Assembly: GCA_017394885.1 (NCBI GenBank)
Contig: JAFPWO010000022.1
Coordinates: 79,410-143,409 of the forward strand
Direction of reading: 5' to 3'
Length of the DNA stretch: 64,000 nucleotides
From: Lachnospiraceae bacterium
GTDB lineage: Bacteria > Bacillota > Clostridia > Lachnospirales > Lachnospiraceae
Shown here piece by piece: positions 17,249 to 25,054 of this stretch. The translations under genes and the position numbers were made by a program. How positions within the stretch are numbered: position 1 is the first letter of the stretch; every line of letters starts with the position of its first letter. The notes under the pieces were generated by a model. It was not told where the DNA came from and ran no database searches. It saw only the letters and a program-made list of their open reading frames with translations.

Positions 17249-17601
17249 TCCTGTTCAATTACATCACTGCAGCCATTCTTCTGGTACTGGGCATGTATAT
17301 CATCTGCACCCAGAAGAACCTCATCAAGATCGTGCTGGGCATGGGGATCGTAGATTACGGCGTGAACCTGCTGATCGTCAGCATCGGCTATAACGACGGC
17401 GGCAGCGCGCCGATCTATTCCTTCCCGGATCTGATCAACGGCGCGGTCCATCACTTTGTGGATCCGATCCCGCAGGCCCTGACCCTGACGAGCATCGTCA
17501 TCGGCGCCTGCGTGGACGCCATGGCGCTTTCGTTAGTCATCATGATCTTCCGGAAATATCATTCCATCAACAGCGATGACGTAAGGAGGTTAAGAGGATG
17601 A
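17245..17601 (+). CDS. mbhG: Mrp-like antiporter subunit C / Mbh subunit G (NuoK-like)
   Basis: A 118-residue NuoK/MrpC-like protein with three transmembrane helices. GIVDYGVNLLIVSIG and DPIPQALTLTSIVIGACVDA are conserved in MrpC, the latter helix holding the residues that face the ion channel. It overlaps mbhH by four bases. Confidence 0.88.
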   Translation: MILFNYITAAILLVLGMYIICTQKNLIKIVLGMGIVDYGVNLLIVSIGYNDGGSAPIYSFPDLINGAVHHFVDPIPQALTLTSIVIGACVDAMALSLVIMIFRKYHSINSDDVRRLRG

Positions 17602-19517
17602 GTTATATTCATTACCCCGTAATCTCCGTCATGGGTCTCTTCCTTGGCGCTTTCCTGGTCGAGATCTTCGGCAGCAAGAACAAGAAGGTCCGTTTCGGGA
17701 TCACGCTTGTCTTTGTCACGCTGGCCACCGTTCTGACCTATCTGCTCATCAAGCCGGTCTTCTTCGATCAGGAGATCATCTCCTACTGGATGGGCGGCTG
17801 GAAGCCCGAGGCCGGATACGCGATCGGCATCGGCTATGAGATCGACGGGCTGAGCCTGTTTTTCGGCCTGCTGATCGTCACGACCTTCTTCCTGAGCACG
17901 ATCTACAGCTGGCGCTACATGGAGAAGGATCATCACCTGGGCCATTATTACACCCTGTTCCTGATGCTCTGCGGCGCGGTTCTGGGTCTCGTCTTCACCG
18001 GCGATATCTTCAACCTGTTCATCATGATCGAGATCATGACCTTTGCCGCGGTCGCCCTCACCGCCTTCCGGAACAACCGCGAAGGCGCGCTCGAAGCAGG
18101 CTTCAAGTATCTGGTCATCGGGTCGCTCGGATCCAGCTTTACGCTGGCCGGCGTCGCTATCCTGTATCTGTCCTGCCATACGCTGAACATGGCGCAGCTG
18201 GCTGCGCTGCTCAGTGAGAAAGGTCTGGACGGCCTGACCGGCTTCGCCTTCGCCCTGATGATCGCGGGCATGGGCGTCAAAAGCTTTATCGTGCCCTTCC
18301 ATACCCCGGCGGCGGACGCCTACACCACGGCCCCGACTTCGATCTCCATGGTCTTTTCCGGTATGGTCAACAAAGCCGGCGTGTACGGGATGATCCGTCT
18401 GGTCTACGTCGTCTTCCGGGCCATGGGCCTTTCTTCCGTCCAGCTGCTTCTGGTGCTCTTCGGAACCGTGACCATGTTCGTGGGCGTGACCATGGCGCTG
18501 GCGCAGCACGATTTTAAACGGCTGCTGGCTTTCCACAGTATTTCTCAGATCGGTTATGTCCTGACGTCGATCGGCCTGGGCACGTACTTCGGTCTTTTCG
18601 GCGGCCTCTTCCACGCGATGAATCACACGCTGTTCAAAGGCCTGCTCTTCCTGACCGCCGGCGCGGTGCTCTATGCGACCGGGACGACGGATCTGGACAG
18701 ACTTGGCGGCCTGGCCAAGAGAATGCCCCGCACCACCGCCTACTTCCTGGTCGGCGCGGCGGCCATCTCCGGGATCCCGCCTTTCAACGGCTTTGCCAGC
18801 AAGTGGATGATCTATCAGGCCACTTATGAAAAGGCTGTCTCCACCGGGAATATCGCATTCGCCTTCGTAACGGTGATCGCCCTGCTGGTCTCCGTCATGA
18901 CGCTGGCCTCCTTCATTAAGGTCACGCAGGCTGTATTCTTCGGACAGTGCCCGCTGGCGCTTACGCAGACCAAAGAAGTTCCGTTCAGCATGCGCCTGCC
19001 GATGGCTATTCTCAGCCTGCTCTGCCTGGCCGGCGGCATCGGATACAACTATGTGATGAGCTACGTCTTATCACCTGCCGTTCACAGCGTAAGCAACGCG
19101 GTCGGTTATGTGGACGCCATGATGGGCAGCGGCTATGCGACTGCCCACAAAGTGACCATGCTTCAGTCCGAACCGGCAGCCTTAAGTGTCTGGAACCCGG
19201 TCATGTGGCTGCTGCTCTTCGTCGTGGTCCTGACCGCCGTTACCCTGGTGGCGCTGACCAGCGAAAAGCGCCGCGGCCCCGTCACGACCGGGCAGGAACA
19301 GATTCCGGACGGCAAATACGCGACCTTCTTCGGCGGCGAAAAAAGCGAGCATTCCCATGTGGCCGGCTCCGACCTGTTCTGGGGCTTCAAGAAGGACTGG
19401 AAAGGCTATTTCCGTGTGGCCGGCAATCTGCACTCCGGCAATGTCAATGACTACGCCGTATGGACGGTCGCTGCGACAGCGCTGATCACGCTGTTCGTCA
19501 TGATCTTTATCGTATAG
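17598..19517 (+). CDS. mbhH: Mrp-like antiporter subunit D / Mbh subunit H, apparently fused to subunit I
   Basis: A 639-residue protein. Residues up to about 500 form a 14-helix NuoL/M/N-type antiporter-like subunit with the membrane Glu in FNLFIMIEIMTF and the broken-helix Lys region (AGMGVKSFIVPFHTPAADAY, the HxLPDAH equivalent). Homologous MbhH proteins are about 510 residues. The additional ~120 C-terminal residues hold a further helix, a soluble stretch (FFGGEKSEHSHV, DLFWGFKKDWKGYFRV, HSGNVNDYAVW) and a last helix. This resembles the separate small subunit MbhI that links MbhH to MbhM, and no separate mbhI is present, so I infer an H-I fusion. It translocates ions during hydrogen evolution. 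Confidence 0.85.
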   Translation: MSYIHYPVISVMGLFLGAFLVEIFGSKNKKVRFGITLVFVTLATVLTYLLIKPVFFDQEIISYWMGGWKPEAGYAIGIGYEIDGLSLFFGLLIVTTFFLSTIYSWRYMEKDHHLGHYYTLFLMLCGAVLGLVFTGDIFNLFIMIEIMTFAAVALTAFRNNREGALEAGFKYLVIGSLGSSFTLAGVAILYLSCHTLNMAQLAALLSEKGLDGLTGFAFALMIAGMGVKSFIVPFHTPAADAYTTAPTSISMVFSGMVNKAGVYGMIRLVYVVFRAMGLSSVQLLLVLFGTVTMFVGVTMALAQHDFKRLLAFHSISQIGYVLTSIGLGTYFGLFGGLFHAMNHTLFKGLLFLTAGAVLYATGTTDLDRLGGLAKRMPRTTAYFLVGAAAISGIPPFNGFASKWMIYQATYEKAVSTGNIAFAFVTVIALLVSVMTLASFIKVTQAVFFGQCPLALTQTKEVPFSMRLPMAILSLLCLAGGIGYNYVMSYVLSPAVHSVSNAVGYVDAMMGSGYATAHKVTMLQSEPAALSVWNPVMWLLLFVVVLTAVTLVALTSEKRRGPVTTGQEQIPDGKYATFFGGEKSEHSHVAGSDLFWGFKKDWKGYFRVAGNLHSGNVNDYAVWTVAATALITLFVMIFIV

Positions 19518-19528
19518 AGGAGGTCCGT

Positions 19529-20509
19529 ATGCCTGATTTTATTCTGACATTCCTGAAAACAGCACTGCATGTTCTGATTTTCCCCGGCCTGCTCTTTGTT
19601 GCGATCGGCGGCCTGCTGCTGGCGGGTATCGACCGGAAGGTCCTGGCCCGGATGCAGCGGCGCATCGGCCCGCCCATCGTGCAGCCCTTCTTCGATTTCT
19701 TCAAGCTGATGGGGAAGGAAACCATTATCCCGAATGCGGCCAGACCTGCCATCTATAAGGCGGCGCCGCTGATCGGGACCGCTTCCCTGGCCATTATGAT
19801 GCTGTTCTTCCCGCTCTTCGGCCATCAGGCCGCCTGGGGAAGCACGGCGGATCTGATCGTGATCCTGTATCTGATGACGATCCCGGCCGTCGCAATCATC
19901 GTGGGCGGCTCCGCCTCCGGCTCTCCTTTTGCCGGCATCGGGATCTCCCGTGAGATGGTTACGATGATGGCGTACGAGCTCCCGCTCGTCCTGGTGTTCC
20001 TGGCTGCGGCCAAAAAGGTCGGCGGAACCTCGCTTGTCTTCTCGCTGGATTCCATCACCGCCTGGCAGCAGGCGAACGGCTGTCTGCTCTTCCACTGGGC
20101 CATGATCCCCGCGGCGCTCGCGCTGCTCCTGGTCATTCCGGCGGAAGTCGGCACGCAGCCTTTCGACGTAGCCGAAGCCGAGACCGAGATCTGCGAAGGC
20201 CCGCTCATCGAATACAGCGGCGCTCCGCTTGCCATGTACAAGCTGAACACTGCGATGAAGATGTTCGTCATGACGGCGCTCTTTACTGTGCTGTTCCTCG
20301 GCGGGATCAACCTCGGCGGCGGCGTGCTCGGCTGGGTCCTCGGCGGCCTTCTTCTCTTCGCGATCTGCGCAGTCCTGACGATTCTGTGCATGACGCTGAT
20401 CCATGCGGTGACGGCGCGTCTTAAGGTCGAGCACCTGTTCAAATTCTACTGGACCGTGGTAGCCGGGCTGGCCCTCGTCAGCCTTGTCCTGGTCTGGTTC
20501 GGACTGTAA
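19529..20509 (+). CDS. mbhM: Mbh subunit M (NuoH-like membrane anchor)
   Basis: A 326-residue NuoH/HycD-like subunit with about eight transmembrane helices that docks the hydrogenase arm to the membrane. Conserved segments are DRKVLARMQRRIGPP, GKETIIPNAARP and PFDVAEAETEICEGPLIEYSG, the acidic loop that couples redox chemistry to ion movement. The start at 19529 follows GAGGAGG and gives a first helix matching the family. It precedes the small-subunit gene by 10 bases. Confidence 0.92.
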   Translation: MPDFILTFLKTALHVLIFPGLLFVAIGGLLLAGIDRKVLARMQRRIGPPIVQPFFDFFKLMGKETIIPNAARPAIYKAAPLIGTASLAIMMLFFPLFGHQAAWGSTADLIVILYLMTIPAVAIIVGGSASGSPFAGIGISREMVTMMAYELPLVLVFLAAAKKVGGTSLVFSLDSITAWQQANGCLLFHWAMIPAALALLLVIPAEVGTQPFDVAEAETEICEGPLIEYSGAPLAMYKLNTAMKMFVMTALFTVLFLGGINLGGGVLGWVLGGLLLFAICAVLTILCMTLIHAVTARLKVEHLFKFYWTVVAGLALVSLVLVWFGL

Positions 20510-20519
20510 GGAGGGTGAG

Positions 20520-20963
20520 ATGTTTCAGAAACTGATCGCGAAAAGCATGATGAAATCTCCCTGGCTGTATCATATCAATACCGGCTCCTGCAACGGCTGT
20601 GATATTGAACTGGTGGCGTGCCTGACCCCGCGCTACGACGTGGAGCGCTACGGCTTTAAGCTGGCCGGCACCCCCCGGCACGCGGATATCGTCGTCGTCT
20701 CCGGCCCGATCACCACCCAGTCCAGAGACCGTCTGGTACGGACGCTGGAGCAGGTTCCCGAACCCCGCTGCGTCGTGACCATCGGTTCCTGCCCGCAGAG
20801 CGGCAACGTCTTCAAGGGCAGCTATTCCATCGAAGGCCCGCTCGAAAAGTACTGTCACGTGGACGTGGCGATCGCCGGCTGCACGCCGAAGCCCGAAGCC
20901 ATTATCGAAGGGCTGTATAAGGCGGCGCAGATCTTACAAAAGAAAAGGGAGGCGATGAAGTAA
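20520..20963 (+). CDS. mbhJ: Mbh subunit J (NuoB-like [NiFe] hydrogenase small subunit)
   Basis: A 147-residue NuoB/EchC-type small subunit carrying the [4Fe-4S] cluster closest to the NiFe site. The cluster cysteines are in GSCNGCDIE (C24, C27), IGSC (C91) and AGCTPKP (C121). The short form without a second domain is normal for group 4 hydrogenases. The stop overlaps the start of the polyferredoxin gene (TAATG). In Pyrococcus the J gene precedes K and L; here it lies between M and N. Confidence 0.93.
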   Translation: MFQKLIAKSMMKSPWLYHINTGSCNGCDIELVACLTPRYDVERYGFKLAGTPRHADIVVVSGPITTQSRDRLVRTLEQVPEPRCVVTIGSCPQSGNVFKGSYSIEGPLEKYCHVDVAIAGCTPKPEAIIEGLYKAAQILQKKREAMK

Positions 20964-22042
20964 TGTTTCCGTTTACGAAGGTTGCACTCTCCAATCTGTT
21001 TAAAAAGCCCAGCACGGTACCCTTCCCCAAGGTGAACGTGGATGCGAAGCCGAATTACCGCGGCCGTCTTTCCTACGATCCCGAGAAATGCGTCAACTGC
21101 GGCATGTGCATCAAGGTCTGCTCGCCCGGCGCGATCACCCGGACCGTGGAACCGGCCGAGGGCGGCGAGAATATCACCTATACCATCGATCTGACCAGCT
21201 GCACTTTCTGCGGGACCTGTTCCGATTTCTGCAGCACCAAAGCGATGACCCTGACCGAAGATTATCACATGGTCGCGGAAAACGCCGCGGATCTCCGTGT
21301 GACCGGGACCCGCTTCAAGGAGACGGTCAAGGGCCGCGTAACCATGGATCCGGAGAAGTGCATCTACTGCACGCTCTGCGCGCGGAACTGCCCGGAAGGC
21401 GCGCTGACCGTCGACCGCAAGGAAAAGATCTGGAAACTGGATGAAGAAGAATGCGTCAAGTGCGGACGCTGCATTGAAAAATGTCCGAAGCAGGCGCTTT
21501 CCTTCCAGGAGCCGAAGGAAGAAGGCGTGGTATTCGGCCAGGGCTGCGTATACTGCACGAAATGCGCCAGGCAGTGCCCGGTCGGGGCCATCACCGTGGA
21601 CCGCCCGACAAAGACCTGGACAATCGACCGCGAAAAGTGCGTGCGCTGCGGCGTCTGCGTTTCCGGCTGCCCGATGAAGTGCCTTTCGATCGGTCCGATC
21701 GAGGAAGCAGCTTCCGTGAAGGAAGAAGCCCCGGCAGCGGAACCCGCTCCCGCGCCTGCGCCTGAACCTGCTCCTGCTCCCGAACCCGCTCCTGCGCCTG
21801 CCGCGGAAGAATCGAAGCCGGAAGTATCTTCTTCCGCTTCCAGTTCCGCTGAAGAGGATGTGAGCGGCATCGTCTGCAGCGACGCCTGCGTCTTCTGTAC
21901 GAAATGTGCCCAGGTCTGCCCGATGGGGGCCATCACGGTCGACAGGGCGGCAAAGAGCTGGTCCATTGACCGGGATTCCTGCATTCTGTGCCAGTCGTGC
22001 CTGGGCAGCTGCCCGCGCAACGCGCTGAGCATGAAAGACTGA
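20963..22042 (+). CDS. mbhN: Mbh subunit N-like polyferredoxin with eight [4Fe-4S] motifs
   Basis: A 359-residue protein that begins like the normal two-cluster subunit MbhN/EchF (FPKVNVDAKPNYRGRLSYDP, then clusters at C43-53 and C80-90) but continues with four more CxxCxxCxxxCP motifs at about 133-143, 164-174, 195-205 and 226-236. A Pro/Ala/Glu linker (about 248-303, PAPAPAPEPAPAPEP) and two further motifs at 309-319 and 340-350 follow. That gives eight predicted [4Fe-4S] clusters. It would carry electrons from reduced ferredoxin to the small subunit; the extra clusters may form a long wire or a docking arm for partner oxidoreductases (inference). It is the last gene of the operon. Confidence 0.88.
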   Translation: MFPFTKVALSNLFKKPSTVPFPKVNVDAKPNYRGRLSYDPEKCVNCGMCIKVCSPGAITRTVEPAEGGENITYTIDLTSCTFCGTCSDFCSTKAMTLTEDYHMVAENAADLRVTGTRFKETVKGRVTMDPEKCIYCTLCARNCPEGALTVDRKEKIWKLDEEECVKCGRCIEKCPKQALSFQEPKEEGVVFGQGCVYCTKCARQCPVGAITVDRPTKTWTIDREKCVRCGVCVSGCPMKCLSIGPIEEAASVKEEAPAAEPAPAPAPEPAPAPEPAPAPAAEESKPEVSSSASSSAEEDVSGIVCSDACVFCTKCAQVCPMGAITVDRAAKSWSIDRDSCILCQSCLGSCPRNALSMKD

Positions 22043-22066
22043 TCCGGTAACTCCGGTCAAAAAAAG

Positions 22067-22126
22067 ATCGGGGTCATTTCCCAAACGTGCTCATTCAAAA
22101 TGAGACAGATGGGATCTGACCCCGAT
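22067..22126. terminator. Large hairpin, terminator or REP-like element after the hydrogenase operon
   Basis: ATCGGGGTCA (22067-22076) pairs perfectly with TGACCCCGAT (22117-22126). The 40-base interior has its own small hairpin (CTCAT...ATGAG). A T-rich stretch follows on the plus strand and an A run precedes it, so it could stop transcripts from both sides (mbhN and dut are convergent). The GGGGTCA/TGACCCC ends also resemble REP-type palindromes mobilised by Y1 transposases. Confidence 0.6.
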
Positions 22127-22148
22127 TATTTCTTTGTTTTAAACTATC

Positions 22149-22583
22149 TTACCGGATCCCCGTGCTTCCGAAGCCGCCGCGGTCTTCGCAGCCCAGCGTT
22201 TCCACTTCTTCAAATTCGAGCTGGGGCTGCTTTTTTATGATCCGGAACTGACAGATCCTGTCGCCGGCTTTCACCGTTACATCCCTCGTCGCCAGCATGG
22301 GGACGAACCATTCATCATGATCGCCGCAGTAGCTGCCGTCGACCACCCCGACGCCGTTGACCTGCAGCAGCCCGAAATTCTTAAAGGTACTGCTGCGCGG
22401 CGCCACATGGGCTTCATAGCCATCAGGGAGCTTTACCGCGATCCCCAACGGAATCAGCTTAAACTCTCCCTTCGCAAAGGAAACCTCCTCCGCGGACCGC
22501 AGATCGATCCAGTCGGATTTTCCTTCGATAGAACGCAGCGGTGTTTTCGGACCCCTTATATATCGGATCAGAAGCTTCTCCAC
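22149..22583 (-). CDS. dut: dUTP diphosphatase
   Basis: A 144-residue trimeric dUTPase, which hydrolyses dUTP to dUMP and so supplies thymidylate synthase and keeps uracil out of DNA. The five family motifs are visible: [12 protein letters not shown] region, [32 protein letters not shown] and the C-terminal arm RGGFGSTG. It is downstream of dacF on the same strand, separated by 15 bases. Confidence 0.93.
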   Translation of the reverse strand: MEKLLIRYIRGPKTPLRSIEGKSDWIDLRSAEEVSFAKGEFKLIPLGIAVKLPDGYEAHVAPRSSTFKNFGLLQVNGVGVVDGSYCGDHDEWFVPMLATRDVTVKAGDRICQFRIIKKQPQLEFEEVETLGCEDRGGFGSTGIR

Positions 22584-22598
22584 GTGCCGCTCCTTCCT

Positions 22599-24053
22599 TT
22601 ACCCGCGGATATCTTTCTTGCGGCGCAGTCTCTTCTTTAACGAATGATTCTGGAGGAAAAGCAGTCCGATCAGGACCAGGGCGGCTACCAGAAGGATCAG
22701 GAGCGTCACATTCAGGATGGGACTGCCCTTCTGTTCTTTGCCTTCCTCTTCCGTATCCCCTTCCGTCTCCGGGAAACTGTTCACGCTGCGCGTGCGGGCC
22801 GTTTCGTTTTCGCTCTCGCTTTCCTCTCCCTGCCGGTTTTCCGAGGAAGGTTCCGCCGTAGACGGATGCGTCCAGTTCTCTTCGGTTACGGTCATCGTCA
22901 CGGGGAAGCGGACCAGGTCCACGCCGCCCAGACTCATCGTCCCGACGAATTTTCCGTTTTCGATCGTCAGATCCGTATTCCAGTCATAGGAACGGTAGGT
23001 ATTCGGCACGAGCAGGGCGGCGCCGGTGATCACTTCCGCGTCTCCCGCCGTAAACAGGACCTTGCTGTCCACGCCTTTGACCGGGTCGGAAAGCTGCGCC
23101 TCCATGGTCCCGTCAGTACCGAAGGTCGGCACGTCGATCAGAGAGTAATTGTTAAACCCGTAATCCAGCAGCGCCTTGACGTCCTGATACGCCAGTTCCG
23201 TCGTGTCCGCGTGGAAGGTCACGCAGATCAGGTCCAGATTTCCGTCCGTCGCGTACACCGCACGGGTAAACATCGAATCACTGGTATAACCGGTCTTTCC
23301 GCACACCACGCGCCAGTCGTAATAGGGGCTGTCATCCTGCAGCACGCCGTAGTTGTGATGACAGCTGATCTCATGGCCTTCCGCGTCGGAAAAGACATAA
23401 TCCTTCGTACCGGCTATGACGCGGTAGTCGTCGTTTTCTATCGCACCCCAGAGGATCTTGGTCATATCGTAGGCCGTGGTCAGGTGCGCGTCGTCGTTTA
23501 AGCCGTGCGGATTGGTAAAGGTCGTATTCAAGGTGCCGAGTTCCTGGGCCCTGGCGTTCATCCGGCCGGCAAAGCCCTCCAGCGAGCCGTCAATCTTCTG
23601 CGCCAGCGCGTAGCCGACGGTATTCACCGAATCCAGGCAGAGCGCATACAGGCCGTCCCTCACCGTGAACTTCTGCCCTTCGTAAAAACGTCCCTGCGAG
23701 TCGGCGCCGCCCCAGACCAGGTCGGTCACGGATTCATGGGTGATCAGCAGTTCATCGTCAAAGCTGCAGGTCTCCAGTGTCAGGAGAGCCGTCATGATCT
23801 TGGTGATACTGGCCGGGAACATCCGCTGATGCATGTTTTTCTTATAGAGAATGACCCCGGAATTCAGCTCCACCAGGATCGCCGTGTCGGAATTGACCGT
23901 CGGCGGAGAAGGCGGAACATAGCCGGCCGGTTCCACGATCGCGTGATCTTCCCGCCCGAATTTTGTCTGGGCGGAAACAGGCGTATGCCAGCAGCTGACA
24001 AAGAGGACGAATGTCAGCAGAAATAGCATGGTTTTCTTTACTGTATGTCTCAT
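22599..24053 (-). CDS. dacF: D-alanyl-D-alanine carboxypeptidase (DacF/DacA-type, class S11)
   Basis: A 484-residue penicillin-binding protein that trims the terminal D-Ala from peptidoglycan stems outside the membrane. The active-site motifs are ASITK (SxxK), SVN (SxN) and GKTG (KTG). A signal peptide (TMLFLLTFVLFVSCWHTPVSAQ) is at the N-terminus. A C-terminal extension with a Ser/Glu-rich stretch and a transmembrane helix (LNVTLLILLVAALVLIGLLFL) ends in a basic tail, so it is anchored at both ends or processed at the N-terminus. The start at 24053 was chosen to give a clean signal peptide. It follows mrp after four bases. Confidence 0.9.
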   Translation of the reverse strand: MRHTVKKTMLFLLTFVLFVSCWHTPVSAQTKFGREDHAIVEPAGYVPPSPPTVNSDTAILVELNSGVILYKKNMHQRMFPASITKIMTALLTLETCSFDDELLITHESVTDLVWGGADSQGRFYEGQKFTVRDGLYALCLDSVNTVGYALAQKIDGSLEGFAGRMNARAQELGTLNTTFTNPHGLNDDAHLTTAYDMTKILWGAIENDDYRVIAGTKDYVFSDAEGHEISCHHNYGVLQDDSPYYDWRVVCGKTGYTSDSMFTRAVYATDGNLDLICVTFHADTTELAYQDVKALLDYGFNNYSLIDVPTFGTDGTMEAQLSDPVKGVDSKVLFTAGDAEVITGAALLVPNTYRSYDWNTDLTIENGKFVGTMSLGGVDLVRFPVTMTVTEENWTHPSTAEPSSENRQGEESESENETARTRSVNSFPETEGDTEEEGKEQKGSPILNVTLLILLVAALVLIGLLFLQNHSLKKRLRRKKDIRG

Positions 24054-24057
24054 AGCA

Positions 24058-24894
24058 TCAATCCTTCGGCAGAGAGGAAGCGATCTCTTCCAGTTCACAA
24101 TTCGGGTAGTACTCCATGCGTCCCGTATCGGCATAGGCCGTCATTTCGGGATCCAGCGGAAGCTTCTTAAGGAGCGGGATCCCGTGGGCCCCAGCCCACT
24201 CTTCCAGCCTGCTCTCCCCGAAAAGCGGGATGATCTTTCCGCAGTCGGGACAGCGCAGGAAGCTGAAATTCTCCACGACGCCGAGCACCGGGATATGCAT
24301 CATCTCCGCCATATGATACGCTTTGGCGACGATCATTTCCACCAGATTCTGCGGGGAGCTTACCAGGATCACGCCGTCCACCGGCAGGGACTGAAAGACG
24401 GTCAGGGCCACGTCGCCGGTTCCGGGCGGCATATCCACCAGCAGATAATCCAGTTCTCCCCAGACGACGTCGCTCCAGAACTGGCGGATCACGGAACCGA
24501 GCACCGGCCCGCGCCAGATCACCGGGGTATCTTCCGTCTCCAGGACCAGATTGATCGACATGACTTTAATGCCGGCCGCGCTTATGCCGGGCAGCATGAC
24601 GGATTCGTTCTCCACGCCTTCGATCTCGTGCACGCCGAGCATGCGCGGAATCGAAGGGCCGGTCACATCCGCGTCCAGTATGCCAACGCGGTATCCCTGG
24701 CGGTTCAGATATACCGCCAGCATCGCGGTCACGGAAGATTTTCCGACGCCGCCCTTCCCGCTGATCACACCGATCACATGATGGATCCTGCTTCTGTCAT
24801 TCATGGGAAAGCTGAAATCGACAGCGCCGCCGCGGGACGGGCAGCCTTCGCAGCTTTCCTTACTGCAGTTTGTATTGGAACATTCCTTTGCCAT
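24058..24894 (-). CDS. mrp: Mrp/NBP35-family iron-sulfur carrier ATPase
   Basis: A 278-residue P-loop ATPase of the Mrp/ApbC/NBP35 group that assembles or transfers iron-sulfur clusters. The N-terminus has a short Cys-rich segment (CSNTNCSKESCEGC), followed by the deviant Walker A GKGGVGKSS and Walker-type DADVTGPS, the DMPPGTGDVALT motif and a CPDCG pair that bridges clusters between subunits. The start at 24894 was chosen for the GGAGG seven bases upstream and because the Cys-rich segment then opens the protein. An organism with many [4Fe-4S] proteins would need it. Confidence 0.9.
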   Translation of the reverse strand: MAKECSNTNCSKESCEGCPSRGGAVDFSFPMNDRSRIHHVIGVISGKGGVGKSSVTAMLAVYLNRQGYRVGILDADVTGPSIPRMLGVHEIEGVENESVMLPGISAAGIKVMSINLVLETEDTPVIWRGPVLGSVIRQFWSDVVWGELDYLLVDMPPGTGDVALTVFQSLPVDGVILVSSPQNLVEMIVAKAYHMAEMMHIPVLGVVENFSFLRCPDCGKIIPLFGESRLEEWAGAHGIPLLKKLPLDPEMTAYADTGRMEYYPNCELEEIASSLPKD

Positions 24895-25004
24895 AACAGC
24901 CTCCGGGACAATACCGATTTTTAACTTATTTAGTATACCATAGGAGCGATCTTCTGTCACGGGTATTTAGCCTAATTTTGCAAAAACAATCCCGGGAAAT
25001 TTCA

Positions 25005-25034
25005 CAAAAAAAGAGGCGGGCTTAAAAGCCCGCC
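25005..25034 (-). terminator. Intrinsic terminator after the duplicated-domain lipoprotein gene
   Basis: GGCGGGCTT (25015-25023) pairs with AAGCCCGCC (25026-25034). On the minus strand the stem is followed by a run of T (A run 25006-25012 on the plus strand). It ends the gene at 25055. Confidence 0.88.
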
Positions 25035-25054
25035 CCTCCGCAGATCCGAACCGA

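Noticed and set aside
13174..22042. Reading the cluster as a plain Mrp antiporter or as an Mbs-type sulfane reductase
   Set aside because: Small subunit, polyferredoxin and hyp genes accompany it, and the large subunit keeps all four nickel-binding cysteines (C63, C66, C355, C358), which Mbs and Mrp complexes do not.
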